In this document: in pieces, positions 10,501 to 19,281 of the stretch | How the letters are laid out: every line of letters starts with the position of its first letter | Numbering within the stretch: the first letter of the stretch is position 1 | Assembly (NCBI GenBank): GCA_032718475.1 | Contig: JAUCBJ010001833.1 | Span: 1-25,937 of the forward strand | Direction of reading: 5' to 3' | From: Nemertoderma westbladi | Lineage: Eukaryota; Xenacoelomorpha; Nemertodermatida; Nemertodermatidae | Length of the DNA: 25,937 nt | Position numbers and translations under genes: made by a program | The notes under the pieces: model-generated | Told to the model about the DNA's origin: nothing | Seen by the model: the letters and a program-made list of their open reading frames with translations, nothing else | The model's database searches: none

Positions 10501-11713
10501 ATAATGTACTGTATACCGTTTGTATACTGTACTGTATACCGTTATGTATACTGTACTGTATACCGGTTATGTATACTGTACTGTATACCGTTATGTATAC
10601 TGTACTGTATACCGTCATGTATACTGTACTGTATACCGTTATGTATACTGTACTGTATACCGGTTATGTATACTGTACTGTATACCGTCATGTATACTGT
10701 ACTGTATACCGTTATGTATACTGTACTGTATACCGGTTATGTATACTGTACTGTATACCGTTATGTATACTGTACTGTATACCGTTATGTATACTGTACT
10801 GTATACCGTCATGTATTCTGTACTGTATACCGTTATGTATACTGTACTGTATACCGTTATGTATGCTGTACTTTATACCGTTATGTATACTGTACTGTAT
10901 ACCGTCATGTATACTGTACTGTATACCGTTATGTATACTGTACTGTATACCGGTTATGTATACTGTACTGTATACCGTTATGTATACTGTACTGTATACC
11001 GTTATGTATACTGTACTGTATACCGTCATGTATTCTGTACTGTATACCGTTATGTATACTGTACTGTATACCGTTATGTATACTGTACTGTATACCGGTT
11101 ATGTATACTGTACTGTATACCGTTATGTATACTGTACTGTATACCGTTATGTATACTGTACTGTATACCGTTATGTATACTGTACTGTATACCGTTATGT
11201 ATACTGTACTGTATACCGGTTATGTATACTGTACTGTAAACCGTTATGTATAATGTACTGTATACCGTTATGTATAATGTACTGTATACCGTTATGTATA
11301 CTGTACTGTATACCGTTATGTATACTGTACTGTATACCGTTATGTATAATGTACTGTATACCGTTATGTATACTGTACTGTATACCGGTTATGTATACTG
11401 TACTGTATACCGTTATGTATACTGTACTGTATACCGTTATGTATACTGTACTGTATACCGGTTATGTATACTGTACTGTATACCGTTATGTATGCTGTAC
11501 TTTATACCGTTATGTATACTGTACTGTATACCGTTATGTATACTGTACTGTATACCGTCATGTATACTGTACTGTATACCGTTATGTATACTGTACTGTA
11601 TACCGTTATGTATACTGTACTGTATACCGGTTATGTATACTGTACTGTATACCGTTATGTATGCTGTACTTTATACCGTTATGTATACTGTACTGTATAC
11701 CGTTATGTATACA
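7504..11713. repeat. 24/25-bp minisatellite array, about 170 copies, with one interruption
   Basis: The 24-bp unit reads CCGTTATGTATAC then TGTACTGTATA. A common 25-bp version has CCGG in place of CCG. The core GTATAC-TGTACT-GTATAC is an 18-bp palindrome with a single mismatched pair. Variants (GTATGCTGTACTTTATAC, GTACAATGTAC, TATAATGTAC, CCGTCATG, CATGTATTCTG) recur in blocks. For example, the block around 9225-9700 reappears at 11027-11480, offset 1,778-1,802 bp with a one-unit difference. The plus strand has no stop in any frame for the consensus unit, which produces plus-strand ORFs of up to about 760 codons (YTVMYTVL and the like); these are not called as genes. Non-repeat sequence interrupts the array at about 9857-9934. 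Confidence 0.97.
9857..9934. other. Unique 78-bp interruption of the 24-bp array
   Basis: AT-rich non-repeat sequence between two parts of the array. It contains TTCCCTTGTATGGTTTAA and AATTTCCCG, which resemble TTTCCCTTGTGTTTAAGG and ATTTCCCGG in the unique sequence just left of the array (about 7465-7500). It may be a copy of the array's own left flank carried along by a segmental duplication. Confidence 0.5.
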
Positions 11714-11825
11714 TATAATTGTTAATTATGTATTCTTACATCATTTTGTTAAATAATATTTATAATTATTTTCATTTTTCGGTTTTCGTCTACCTATTTT
11801 GCGTTATTCAGACAGTTTCACTTAC
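11714..11825. other. AT-rich unique sequence right of the 24-bp array
   Basis: No gene seen. Its right end carries the donor-like site for the minus-strand exon candidate (complement of ACTTAC, 11820-11825). Confidence 0.4.
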
Positions 11826-11888
11826 CTCTGGCGTAATAACACTTTATATTGTTGCAATAATTGTCCCGTTATACGAATTGTATAATTA
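11826..11888 (-). CDS. Candidate internal exon (63 nt) on the minus strand
   Basis: Read on the minus strand, the segment follows ATTAACATTTAG (acceptor-like, with a possible branch-point sequence) and ends CCAGAG|GTAAGTGAAA, a near-ideal donor. Only one frame is open: one base, then 20 codons (NYTIRITGQLLQQYKVLLRQ), then two bases. The product is not recognised. The phase would join correctly to the weak terminal candidate at 7386-7425, which would place the whole 24-bp array in the intron. A chance open frame of this length is quite possible; the donor is the strongest part of the evidence. Confidence 0.3.
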
Positions 11889-12164
11889 CTAAATGTTAAT
11901 GTAGGCCTACGATACTCAATAAACTATAAAGTGCTGAATTAGTAGTAAATATAACTTCTGCTTATTTTACCATTTTTGTGTTTTTAACAGTTTTGGGTTT
12001 CCAATTTATTTAGTGCAATTACATTTATTTCAGTGTAATCCACAGTATTTGTCGCTCTATGATCTTTTTTTAAACCCAAAATAATTAATTAGTTGACACA
12101 TCTGTTTTCTACGAGCCCTTTAGAAGATATGAAATCCTTGTTTTTTTTCCGTTTATCTAGACTT
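11889..12164. other. AT-rich unique sequence
   Basis: No gene is recognised. Contains the palindrome GTAGGCCTAC (11901-11910) and two plus-strand acceptor-like sites (ending near 11990 and 12033) without a convincing exon. Confidence 0.4.
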
Positions 12165-12414
12165 AGTCCCGGAATGTAATTCAGTGGATTGGACCCCCCC
12201 CCCCCCCACACCCCCAAAAAAATCTCAAAATCTTTATTATAATGCACCATAGCTAGTTTGACCACCCAAACACTTAGTGGGTGAGTCAGAATTTATATTT
12301 TTGTTCCTCATTTATTTTGCTACTAGCGCAGTTATTTGACGTTGTAGTGATTTTTTGAGCCGATGGAAAGTTTACGAGGAATTATAAATTTTAATCCAAT
12401 CTGTATTTCGTTGG
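12165..12414 (+). mobile_element. Left part of dispersed element copy D, interrupted by the 35-bp array
   Basis: Landmarks appear in the same order as in copies A and B near 20-21 kb. They are TCCCGGAATGTAATTCAG, then GGAC with a run of 14 C (12194-12207), then AAATCTTTATTATAATG, then CTAGTTTGACC, then GAGTCAGAATTTATATTTTTG (shown in part in the copies as GAAGCCAGAATTTACGATT), then TTTTGCTACTAGCGC, and finally TATTTCGTTGGGAAATA. The last string runs directly into the first unit of the minisatellite. The right-hand remnant of the same copy is at 15061-15095. No coding capacity is seen, so it is non-autonomous. Confidence 0.7.
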
Positions 12415-15060
12415 GAAATACCTGAGATATGGGCGTTCTAGAGTTGCATGAAATACCTGAGATATGGGCGTTCTAGAGTTGCAGGAGATACCTGATATCT
12501 GGGCGTTCTAGAGTTGCAGGAGATACCTGAGATCTGGGCGTTCTAGAGTTGCAGGAGATACCTGAGATATGGGCGTTCTAGAGTTGCAAGAGATACCTGA
12601 TATATGGGCGTTCTAGAGTTGCAAGAGATACCTGATATCTGGGCGTTCTAGAGTTGCAAGAGATACCTGAGATCTGGGCGTTCTAGAGTTGCAAGAGATA
12701 CCTGATATCTGGGCGTTCTAGAGTTGCAAGAGATACCTGATATCTGGGCGTTCTAGAGTTGCAAGAGATACCTGATATATGGGCGTTCTAGAGTTGCAAG
12801 AGATACCTGATATCTGGGCGTTCTAGAGTTGCAAGAGATACCTGAGATCTAGGCGTTCTAGAGTTGCAAGAGATACCTGATATGTGGGCGTTCTAGAGTT
12901 GCAAGAGATACCTGAGATCTGGGCGTTCTAGAGTTGCAGGAGATACCTGAGATCTGGGCGTTCTAGAGTTGCAAGAGATACCTGAGATATGGGCGTTCTA
13001 GAGTTGCAAGAGATACCTGATATGTGGGCGTTCTAGAGTTGCAAGAGATACCTGAGATATGAGAGTTCTAGAGTTGCAGGAGATATCTGAGATCTGGGCG
13101 TTCTAGAGTTGCAAGAGATACCTGAGATCTGGGCGTTCTAGAGTTGTAAGAGATACCTGAGATCTGGGCGTTCTAGAGTTGCAAGAGATACCTGAGATCT
13201 GGGCGTTCTAGAGTTGCAAGAGATACCTGATCTGTGGGCGTTCTTGAGTTGCAAGAGATACCTGAGATATGAGCGTTCTAGAGTTGCAGGAGATACCTGA
13301 GATCTGGGCGTTCTAGAGTTGCATGAAATACCTGAGATATGGGCGTTCTAGAGTTGCATGAAATACCTGAGATATGGGCGTTCTTGAGTTGCAGGAGATA
13401 CCTGAGATCTGGGCGTTCTAGAGTTGCAAGAGATACCTGAGATCTGGGCGTTCTAGAGTTGCAAGAGATACCTGATCTGTGGGCGTTCTTGAGTTGCAAG
13501 AGATACCTGAGATATGAGCGTTCTAGAGTTGCAGGAGATACCTGAGATCTGGGCGTTCTAGAGTTGCAAGAGATACCTGAGATCTGGGCGTTCTAGAGTT
13601 GTAAGAGATACCTGAGATCTGGGCGTTCTAGAGTTGCAAGAGATACCTGAGATCTGGGCGTTCTAGAGTTGCAAGAGATACCTGATCTGTGGGCGTTCTT
13701 GAGTTGCAAGAGATACCTGAGATATGAGCGTTCTAGAGTTGCAAGAGATACCTGATATCTGGGCGTTCTAGAGTTGCAAGAGATACCTGAGATATGGGCG
13801 TTCTAGAGTTGCAAGAGATACCTGATATGTGGGCGTTCTAGAGTTGCAAGAGATACCTGAGATATGAGCGTTCTAGAGTTGCAGGAGATACCTGAGATCT
13901 GGGCGTTCTAGAGTTGCAAGAGATACCTGAGATCTGGGCGTTCTAGAGTTGCAAGAGATACCTGAGATCTGGGCGTTCTAGAGTTGCAAGATATCTGATC
14001 TGTGGGCGTTCTAGAGTTGCAAGAGATACCTGAGATATGAGCGTTCTAGAGTTGCAAGAGATACCTGAGATCTGGGCGTTCTAGAGTTGCAAGAGATACC
14101 TGAGATCTGGGCGTTCTAGAGTTGCAAGAGATCTGATCTGTGGGCGTTCTAGAATTGCAAGAGATACCTGAGATCTGGGCGTTCTAGAGTTGCAAGAGAT
14201 ACCTGAGATCTGGGCGTTCTAGAGTTGCAAGAGATCTGATCTGTGGGCGTTCTAGAATTGCAAGAGATACCTGAGATCTGGGCGTTCTAGAGTTGCAAGA
14301 GATACCTGAGATCTGGGCGTTCTAGAGTTGCAAGAGATCTGATCTGTGGGCGTTCTAGAGTTGCAAGAGATACCTGAGATATGAGCGTTCTAGAGTTGCA
14401 AGAGATACCTGATATCTGGGCGTTCTAGAGTTGCAGGAGATACCTGAGATATGAGCGTTCTAGAGTTGCAGGAGATACCTGAGATCTGGGCGTTCTAGAG
14501 TTGCAAGAGATCTGATCTGTGGGCGTTCTAGAGTTGCAAGAGATACCTGAGATATGAGCGTTCTAGAGTTGCAAGAGATACCTGAGATCTGGGCGTTCTA
14601 GAGTTGCAAGAGATACCTGAGATCTGGGCGTTCTAGAGTTGCAAGAGATCTGATCTGTGGGCGTTCTAGAATTGCAAGAGATACCTGAGATATGAGCGTT
14701 CTAGAGTTGCAGGAGATACCTGAGATCTGGGCGTTCTAGAGTTGCAAGAGATACCTGAGATATGGGCGTTCTAGAGTGGCAAGAGATACCTGAGATCTGG
14801 GCGTTCTAGAGTTGCAAGAGATACCTGAGATCTGGGCGTTCTAGAGTTGCAAGAGATACCTGAGATCTGGGCGTTCTAGAGTTGCAAGAGATACCTGATA
14901 TGTGGGCGTTCTAGAGTTGCAGGAGATACCTGAGATCTGGGCGTTCTAGAGTTGCAAGAGATACCTGAGATCTGGGCGTTCTAGAGTTGCAGGAGATACC
15001 TGAGATCTGGGCGTTCTAGAGTTGCAAGAGATACCTGAGATCTGGGCGTTCTAGAGTTGC
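12415..15060. repeat. 35-bp minisatellite array, about 75 copies, grown inside a mobile element
   Basis: The unit reads GAGATACCTGAGATCTGG then GCGTTCTAGAGTTGCAA (35 bp). Variants have GATATG, GATATCT, GATATGT or GATCTGT in the middle and AAG, AGG or ATG at the joint. The first and last units keep the element-like GTTGCATG form. A 33-bp form (AGAGATCTGATCTGTGGG) is interleaved every 103 bp (35+35+33) around 14131, 14234 and 14337, showing local higher-order repeats. The unit matches the core of the dispersed element: copy C, read on its own strand, has GGGAAATAGCTGAG..ATGGGCATTCGAAAGTTGCATG. Stops are frequent and no long ORF is expected. Confidence 0.97.
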
Positions 15061-15095
15061 ATGATTTTGCATCTAGTGGAAGCCATTTCTTCGAT
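15061..15095 (+). mobile_element. Right-end remnant of dispersed element copy D
   Basis: The bases after the last 35-bp unit read GAAGCCATTTCTTCGATTTAATAA, given here as GAAGCCATTTCTTCG plus ATTTAATAA. This matches the 3' end of copies A and B (AAGCCATTTATTCTATTTAATAA in pieces AAGCCATTTATTC and TATTTAATAA). With the left part at 12165-12414 it brackets the minisatellite. Confidence 0.65.
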
Positions 15096-15880
15096 TTAAT
15101 AACAACCCAACATTCTGAAACATGTTATCTCATTGATCGGCATCAATTGTTGTTTGCTGACTGGCGCTTGCGGACAAACACACGTAAGTGGGGGCATCGC
15201 ATTACAATGTGTGTTGCATTACAATTAGTGGAACTAGTCTCTCCCTCTTGCGACCGACAGGGGAACTATAGAAGTCTGTTTGTGTATAGAATTTCATGTG
15301 GAAGAATATCGAGGATTACATGTCCTCTTACGGGCTCCCGTAGTTTTCTGTAAGATTGTTTAATAAATCATTGGTGTGTAAAGTTTTTTTTTTCTTTTAT
15401 TTAATACAATTATTTCCTGTTTGTTTTTTTCTTTTTTTTTAAAGACAATTATTTCCTTCACGGATTTACTGATATTGATTGTTTATTATGTGCTAATATA
15501 GTTGAATGATACCCCAAATGTAGGTTGGGAGTTATAGTTATAGTAGGTAAGTTCTACATAGGTAAGCTACTAACTATCCGACCATTCATATTGTAGATTG
15601 TCCTTAGGTTGGTAATTTTTGTGTTGCTAGGAGATTGAAATCAACACAGTCGTGGCGATATTTCCCCATTATGTGGGAATTAATTTCCCATTTATATTTT
15701 ATTGTTTTTATTGTGTTTGTGTTTTTTTTAAACAGTTAATCGTTTTATATCCGTGTCAATTCCTCTTCAAGAAATTAATAAATAATTAAATAATTTATTT
15801 GGCACGATATTTGAATTTGAAATAAGAAATATATAAATGATTATTTGCCAAATAGTTGTTGTTATTGTATTCATTTCTAT
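15096..15880. other. Spacer upstream of the ECT2L-like gene
   Basis: No confident gene. A GTAAGT donor-like site lies at 15185-15190 and a pair of GTAAG sites near 15546 and 15560. The first could be the donor of a non-coding 5' exon of the next gene, with an acceptor-like TTACATTATTAG ending near 16021, but nothing proves it. Long T runs occur around 15380-15440. A 98-codon frame at 15057-15353 begins in the repeat and is not called. Confidence 0.4.
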
Positions 15881-15891
15881 CACATACCGAC

Positions 15892-15905
15892 CACCCCGCC
15901 CCCGC
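15892..15905 (+). promoter_or_regulatory. GC box in the ECT2L-like promoter region
   Basis: CACCCCGCCCCCGC is an Sp1/KLF-type GC box (complement GGGGCGGGG) standing alone in very AT-rich DNA about 190 bases before the first ATG of the gene. A TATATAAA-like string lies at 15829-15836, but TATA-like strings are common in such DNA. Confidence 0.4.
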
Positions 15906-16096
15906 AATACTGTTTATTACAGTTGCTTAGTAATCATTATTTATAGATGTACCAAGAACCAGTTTATATACTATTCCTTCTCAAATTCTTTGAATTACGT
16001 TGAAAAACTATTACATTATTAGATATGTGAAATGATAAATATATCCATCAACATAATTTAACGATAATTGTATTGTGTTGTTTGTATGCTGTAACC

Positions 16097-18586
16097 ATGA
16101 CAATGGCGAAGACACCTCGGGGGTCTTTGGTACCCCAAGGTGTCCGTAGTGCATGGACGCCGGTTCTAGACAAAACCAAGAGCAACAAACTCTTTAACGA
16201 GAGAGTCGACCTGGTCAGTCATTGGTTCGATCTGTGGACAGACAAGCACAGGAAAGCTTTCCTATTGGCTATATTCAAGAAGTGCAGTAGGAAGCAGCTG
16301 AAATTCGTTGTTGAGTACAGCCAGTCGGGTATCCATGCGTTCCATCACGACTTTACCTTGCTACTCCCGCGCTCTCTATCACTACGTATATTCTCATTGC
16401 TAGACCCGAAGTCTCTGTGCCGCTGCGCCAGTGTCTGCTGGCGATGGCGCTACCTATCGGAGGAGGATGCCGTCTGGTCCACCAAGTGTTCCCGACTGGG
16501 ATGGTACCTCCCGTACGAACCGCAACGTCGCGAACGCGCCGCCTGGAAGAACCACTACGTCGGTTGCTCCTCCAACCTCGATGTATCCGGCCTCCAGGGG
16601 GCGCCCAAACCCGTGGTTACGTCATACGGCCGCGGGATGGCGCTCACTAAGGCAACGCAGGTCGCTGCGCGACGCTCCAAGAATGACGTCACCGCGGTTG
16701 CTAAGCCACGAGCGAGCGACCAACTCCGATTAGTTTTGATCTCGTCTCGGACGCCCGGCGCCGAGTTTCTACTCAACGCCGTTTCCGTCGGAATTCCCGC
16801 CATTATTTACGACTTTGACGAGGTCACGTTGCCAGGGTTACTCAATAAAGTTCAAGCCGAGTTGCAAGGTCGCTTAGCAACCAGTGTTGCCATGGTGGTG
16901 GACGGGTTGCCCGGGGAACTGGATGTTTGTCGCCATGGCAACACATCGTTATCGACGTTCCAGAAACCGGAGGTTCGCGAGTTCTGGGAGAAATTATCGC
17001 AACATTTAACGCCATCTAGCGGCCACGTCGACTTATTTACTCCTTTAGGATCAACCGAGGGTGGAATGGATCTCATAGTACAACTATCTATGCTGACCGG
17101 GAACCAGTTCAACTCCCCTATAAACACCCACTGCGGATTGGTCGACTGCCTCTTCGGTGATTGGTTGATTATGCTGGACACTTCCTCACCAATACATATC
17201 TACTTCAACACGGAGAAGCTGTTGCTATGGCGTGCCATAGCAACCCGTATCTCCTACGTACTGCATCGGATCCGATCGAATCTTTCGTTGTTTCTTCGGG
17301 ATTCCGAGAAGGACCTTCTCCGATACCTCTCCGGGGTGATTCTCTATCGAGAGCTTGGCGAGTACGATATCTCCAAGGCTGTCGACAATGTATTCTCCAG
17401 AGTCGTCAACGCCATGGCCGAGTTCTGTTCCGATAAGGAGAACCGCCACGATAAAGATGTTGTGCGTTTTGTTGCTAGGAAACTCCTACACTCAGGGGAC
17501 GAAGATGTTAATATAAAGGAAATATCGCAGAACCACGGTAAATCGGAATCCATTATCGACATGAGAGCGACTGTGGCGTCCAGTATATTAACGTCGGAGG
17601 AGGAATATCTGAATACGTTATCGATAATATTCGAGGAATACACAAGACCTATCCAACTGAGTCAGGAGTCGAACAGACCCATACTCGACGAAACTAACTC
17701 GCACCTCATCCTGGGAGACATTACCGTTCTTTATAAACTCAGTCAGGAGTTGTTTAAAGATCTCGACGGACGTGTCACAAAGTGGTCCGTTCAACAAAAC
17801 TTAGGCGACGTCTTTCTCAAATTCTCATTGAACTTTAAGGCTTATATCAACTTTATCAACACTTACCAACTCATCCTGGAGACGATAAAACGTTGTATTC
17901 GAGAGAAACCGAGGTTCCGCTCCTTTATGGTACGAAACGATGCCAAGTTGGACACGAAGATGCAAACCCTCCCCGAACTGTTACTGGCCCCCATCCGCAG
18001 AGTCGATGAGTATCTGCATCTACTCAACTCTTTGTATCAGCACACACGGCCGGACCATTCAGACCGAGACTACCTAAAGCAAGCCGTGAACAAACTGAAG
18101 GCCCTCAAGCTTTACATATCCAATATAGAGATCAGTTTATCACGCGAACAGTTGTTGCGAGGGGTTCAGAGTAAAGTCTCCGGGTGTCCCAAACTAGTAG
18201 AAGCTAATCGTTTCGTTATCATAGAGAGTATAGTGAGTAGATGCGTCCCGAAAGGTAAAGGTAAAGTAAAGAAGGATCTACAGCAGTTGGAACACACAGA
18301 CGATTTCGCCTTGATACTATTCAACGACGCGTTGCTCATAGCCGACACGTTTGAGACTTACGTTCCTTTCCAGCCCGCCACCGAACGCCATTTCGAGTTC
18401 CGAGTCTGCATCCCCATGGCCGCTCTTAAGGTGGTCCCCTTAGACGACACAGTTACCCTTAGCAACGCGTTCTGGGTCCGGGGAGGGAAGGAGGATTATC
18501 TGTGTTTCGGTGACAGTCGCGAAGAGAAGGTTGAATTCGTCGAGGCTGCCCAGGGAGCCAAGCGAGCGTACGTTAAACCGGAGTAG
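16097..18586 (+). CDS. ECT2L: ECT2L-like F-box and RhoGEF protein, uninterrupted reading frame
   Basis: An 829-residue protein (ATG at 16097; the ATG at 16103, ACAATGG, has the better Kozak context). No in-frame ATG lies upstream before a TGA at 16028-16030. N-terminal WFDLWTD (43-49) and an F-box (about 89-131, LLPRSLSLRIFSLLDPKSLC..) suggest a substrate-receptor role in SCF ubiquitin ligases. Residues 210-347 (LVLISSRTPGAEFLL..VDGLPGEL..) resemble DUF4347. A DH domain (about 490-682) has the CR3-type helix LLLAPIRRVDEYLHLL (628-643), and a PH-like module (about 700-822) follows, as in Dbl-family exchange factors for Rho GTPases. Domain order and length (human about 900) fit ECT2L, not ECT2, which carries BRCT domains. 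The whole protein is one exon here, unlike the multi-exon vertebrate gene: an intron-loss copy, a retrocopy or a lineage trait. The frame is intact, so it is probably functional. Confidence 0.93.
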   Translation: MTMAKTPRGSLVPQGVRSAWTPVLDKTKSNKLFNERVDLVSHWFDLWTDKHRKAFLLAIFKKCSRKQLKFVVEYSQSGIHAFHHDFTLLLPRSLSLRIFSLLDPKSLCRCASVCWRWRYLSEEDAVWSTKCSRLGWYLPYEPQRRERAAWKNHYVGCSSNLDVSGLQGAPKPVVTSYGRGMALTKATQVAARRSKNDVTAVAKPRASDQLRLVLISSRTPGAEFLLNAVSVGIPAIIYDFDEVTLPGLLNKVQAELQGRLATSVAMVVDGLPGELDVCRHGNTSLSTFQKPEVREFWEKLSQHLTPSSGHVDLFTPLGSTEGGMDLIVQLSMLTGNQFNSPINTHCGLVDCLFGDWLIMLDTSSPIHIYFNTEKLLLWRAIATRISYVLHRIRSNLSLFLRDSEKDLLRYLSGVILYRELGEYDISKAVDNVFSRVVNAMAEFCSDKENRHDKDVVRFVARKLLHSGDEDVNIKEISQNHGKSESIIDMRATVASSILTSEEEYLNTLSIIFEEYTRPIQLSQESNRPILDETNSHLILGDITVLYKLSQELFKDLDGRVTKWSVQQNLGDVFLKFSLNFKAYINFINTYQLILETIKRCIREKPRFRSFMVRNDAKLDTKMQTLPELLLAPIRRVDEYLHLLNSLYQHTRPDHSDRDYLKQAVNKLKALKLYISNIEISLSREQLLRGVQSKVSGCPKLVEANRFVIIESIVSRCVPKGKGKVKKDLQQLEHTDDFALILFNDALLIADTFETYVPFQPATERHFEFRVCIPMAALKVVPLDDTVTLSNAFWVRGGKEDYLCFGDSREEKVEFVEAAQGAKRAYVKPE

Positions 18587-18624
18587 AACATTAAAACTGC
18601 CGTATCTTCGCATCAGGAACAGTT

Positions 18625-18659
18625 ACGATACGAAATCCTATTTTAATATTTCGTATCGT
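18625..18659 (+). other. Stem-loop in the 3' UTR of the ECT2L-like gene
   Basis: ACGATACGAAAT (18625-18636) and ATTTCGTATCGT (18648-18659) are perfect 12-bp inverted arms around an 11-base loop, starting 39 bases after the stop codon. Related strings (TCGTATCGT, CGTATTTCGTAACG) recur at about 19660-19760, so the arms may come from a small dispersed repeat rather than a gene-specific regulatory hairpin. Confidence 0.7.
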
Positions 18660-18696
18660 GGAATTTCGTATCCTATCACAAAATTTATACAAATTT

Positions 18697-18706
18697 AATA
18701 AATAAA
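18697..18706 (+). terminator. Overlapping poly(A) signals of the ECT2L-like gene
   Basis: AATAAATAAA gives two overlapping AATAAA hexamers about 110 bases after the stop codon, the expected place for the 3' end of a short UTR. No genomic A-tract follows, so there is no visible retrocopy tail. Confidence 0.6.
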
Positions 18707-19224
18707 TGTGTATGTAACATATTTTAATAATTATAATTATTTACTTATAACACTTTTGCGGTCACTATAAAATATGTGGCCGTGCCAAATGTGTCTTGTT
18801 AATAATTTTTTATTTTCCATGTTATTTGAGATGGGATTTTCAATACGAGATAATAATTCAATAATATAAAAGTAGTAATAAAATAAATTGCTTACTATAA
18901 ATCCTTATACCATGGTACCATATAAAATTTGAGGATTAATAATATGATTAATTAATAGTATTAATTCAATATAATATTAATAATATTTGAGGATATTTGG
19001 ATAAATAAAAACAGCGTTTTCTCGTCATTCCTGATTACCAAATGATATCTGAAACTAGTTTTATGTTATTCTTGGATGCACTGCACAAAAGTAGTTGGAT
19101 TCAAGAAAGGTGAATAAAATGTCATTAATTTTTATTTTTAATTAAATTTAATTAATTTAATAAATTGAAATAATTTAATTTAATAATAGTAAATGACGCA
19201 CGCATATGCACGTCAACGATGACG
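18707..19224. other. Very AT-rich spacer
   Basis: No gene seen. It contains CCATGGTACCATAT near 18910, runs of AATTAATTTAATT, and, on the minus strand, AATAAA (complement of 19131-19136). A consensus CRE palindrome TGACGTCA is at 19220-19227. Confidence 0.5.
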
Positions 19225-19281
19225 TCATAATATCAGTTTTATGGTATTGTCGCCTCTTTCCGTCAGCTCAGAAGTGTTAAA
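19225..19281 (-). CDS. Weak candidate 3' exon on the minus strand
   Basis: A long pyrimidine-rich acceptor (TTTTTTTAATTTCATTTTAG) ends at 19282 on the minus strand. One frame reads FNTSELTERGDNTIKLIL and stops at TGA (19225-19227). If the upstream exon 19509-19586 is instead read in its more protein-like frame, translation would stop two codons into this exon (GTT TAA). AATAAA follows on the minus strand (complement of 19131-19136). T-rich acceptor-like sites are common here, so this stays tentative. Confidence 0.2.
   Translation of the reverse strand, partial: FNTSELTERGDNTIKLIL

Noticed and set aside
7438-11756. Long ORFs across the 24-bp array (up to about 760 codons, MYTVLYTV-type and ILYCIPLC-type repeats)
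   Set aside because: Unit length is a multiple of three and the plus strand lacks stops in all frames; the extra base in CCGG units merely switches between equivalent frames. No domain or signal beyond the repeat.
13278-13499. Minus-strand ORF in the 35-bp array (NSRTPRSQVSLATLERPDLR-type repeat)
   Set aside because: A repeat-driven open frame over about six units that breaks elsewhere in the array; no supporting signal.
2227-15060. CRISPR arrays
   Set aside because: All four arrays are directly abutting tandem units without unique spacers, in a eukaryotic context with no cas genes.
15057-15353. 98-codon ORF after the 35-bp array
   Set aside because: It begins in the last repeat unit and element remnant, and has no recognisable domain; composition and codons look random.
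16417-18348. Shadow ORFs of 60-109 codons inside the ECT2L-like coding region on both strands
   Set aside because: They overlap a long conserved frame and their translations show no domains; GC-rich coding sequence gives such shadows.
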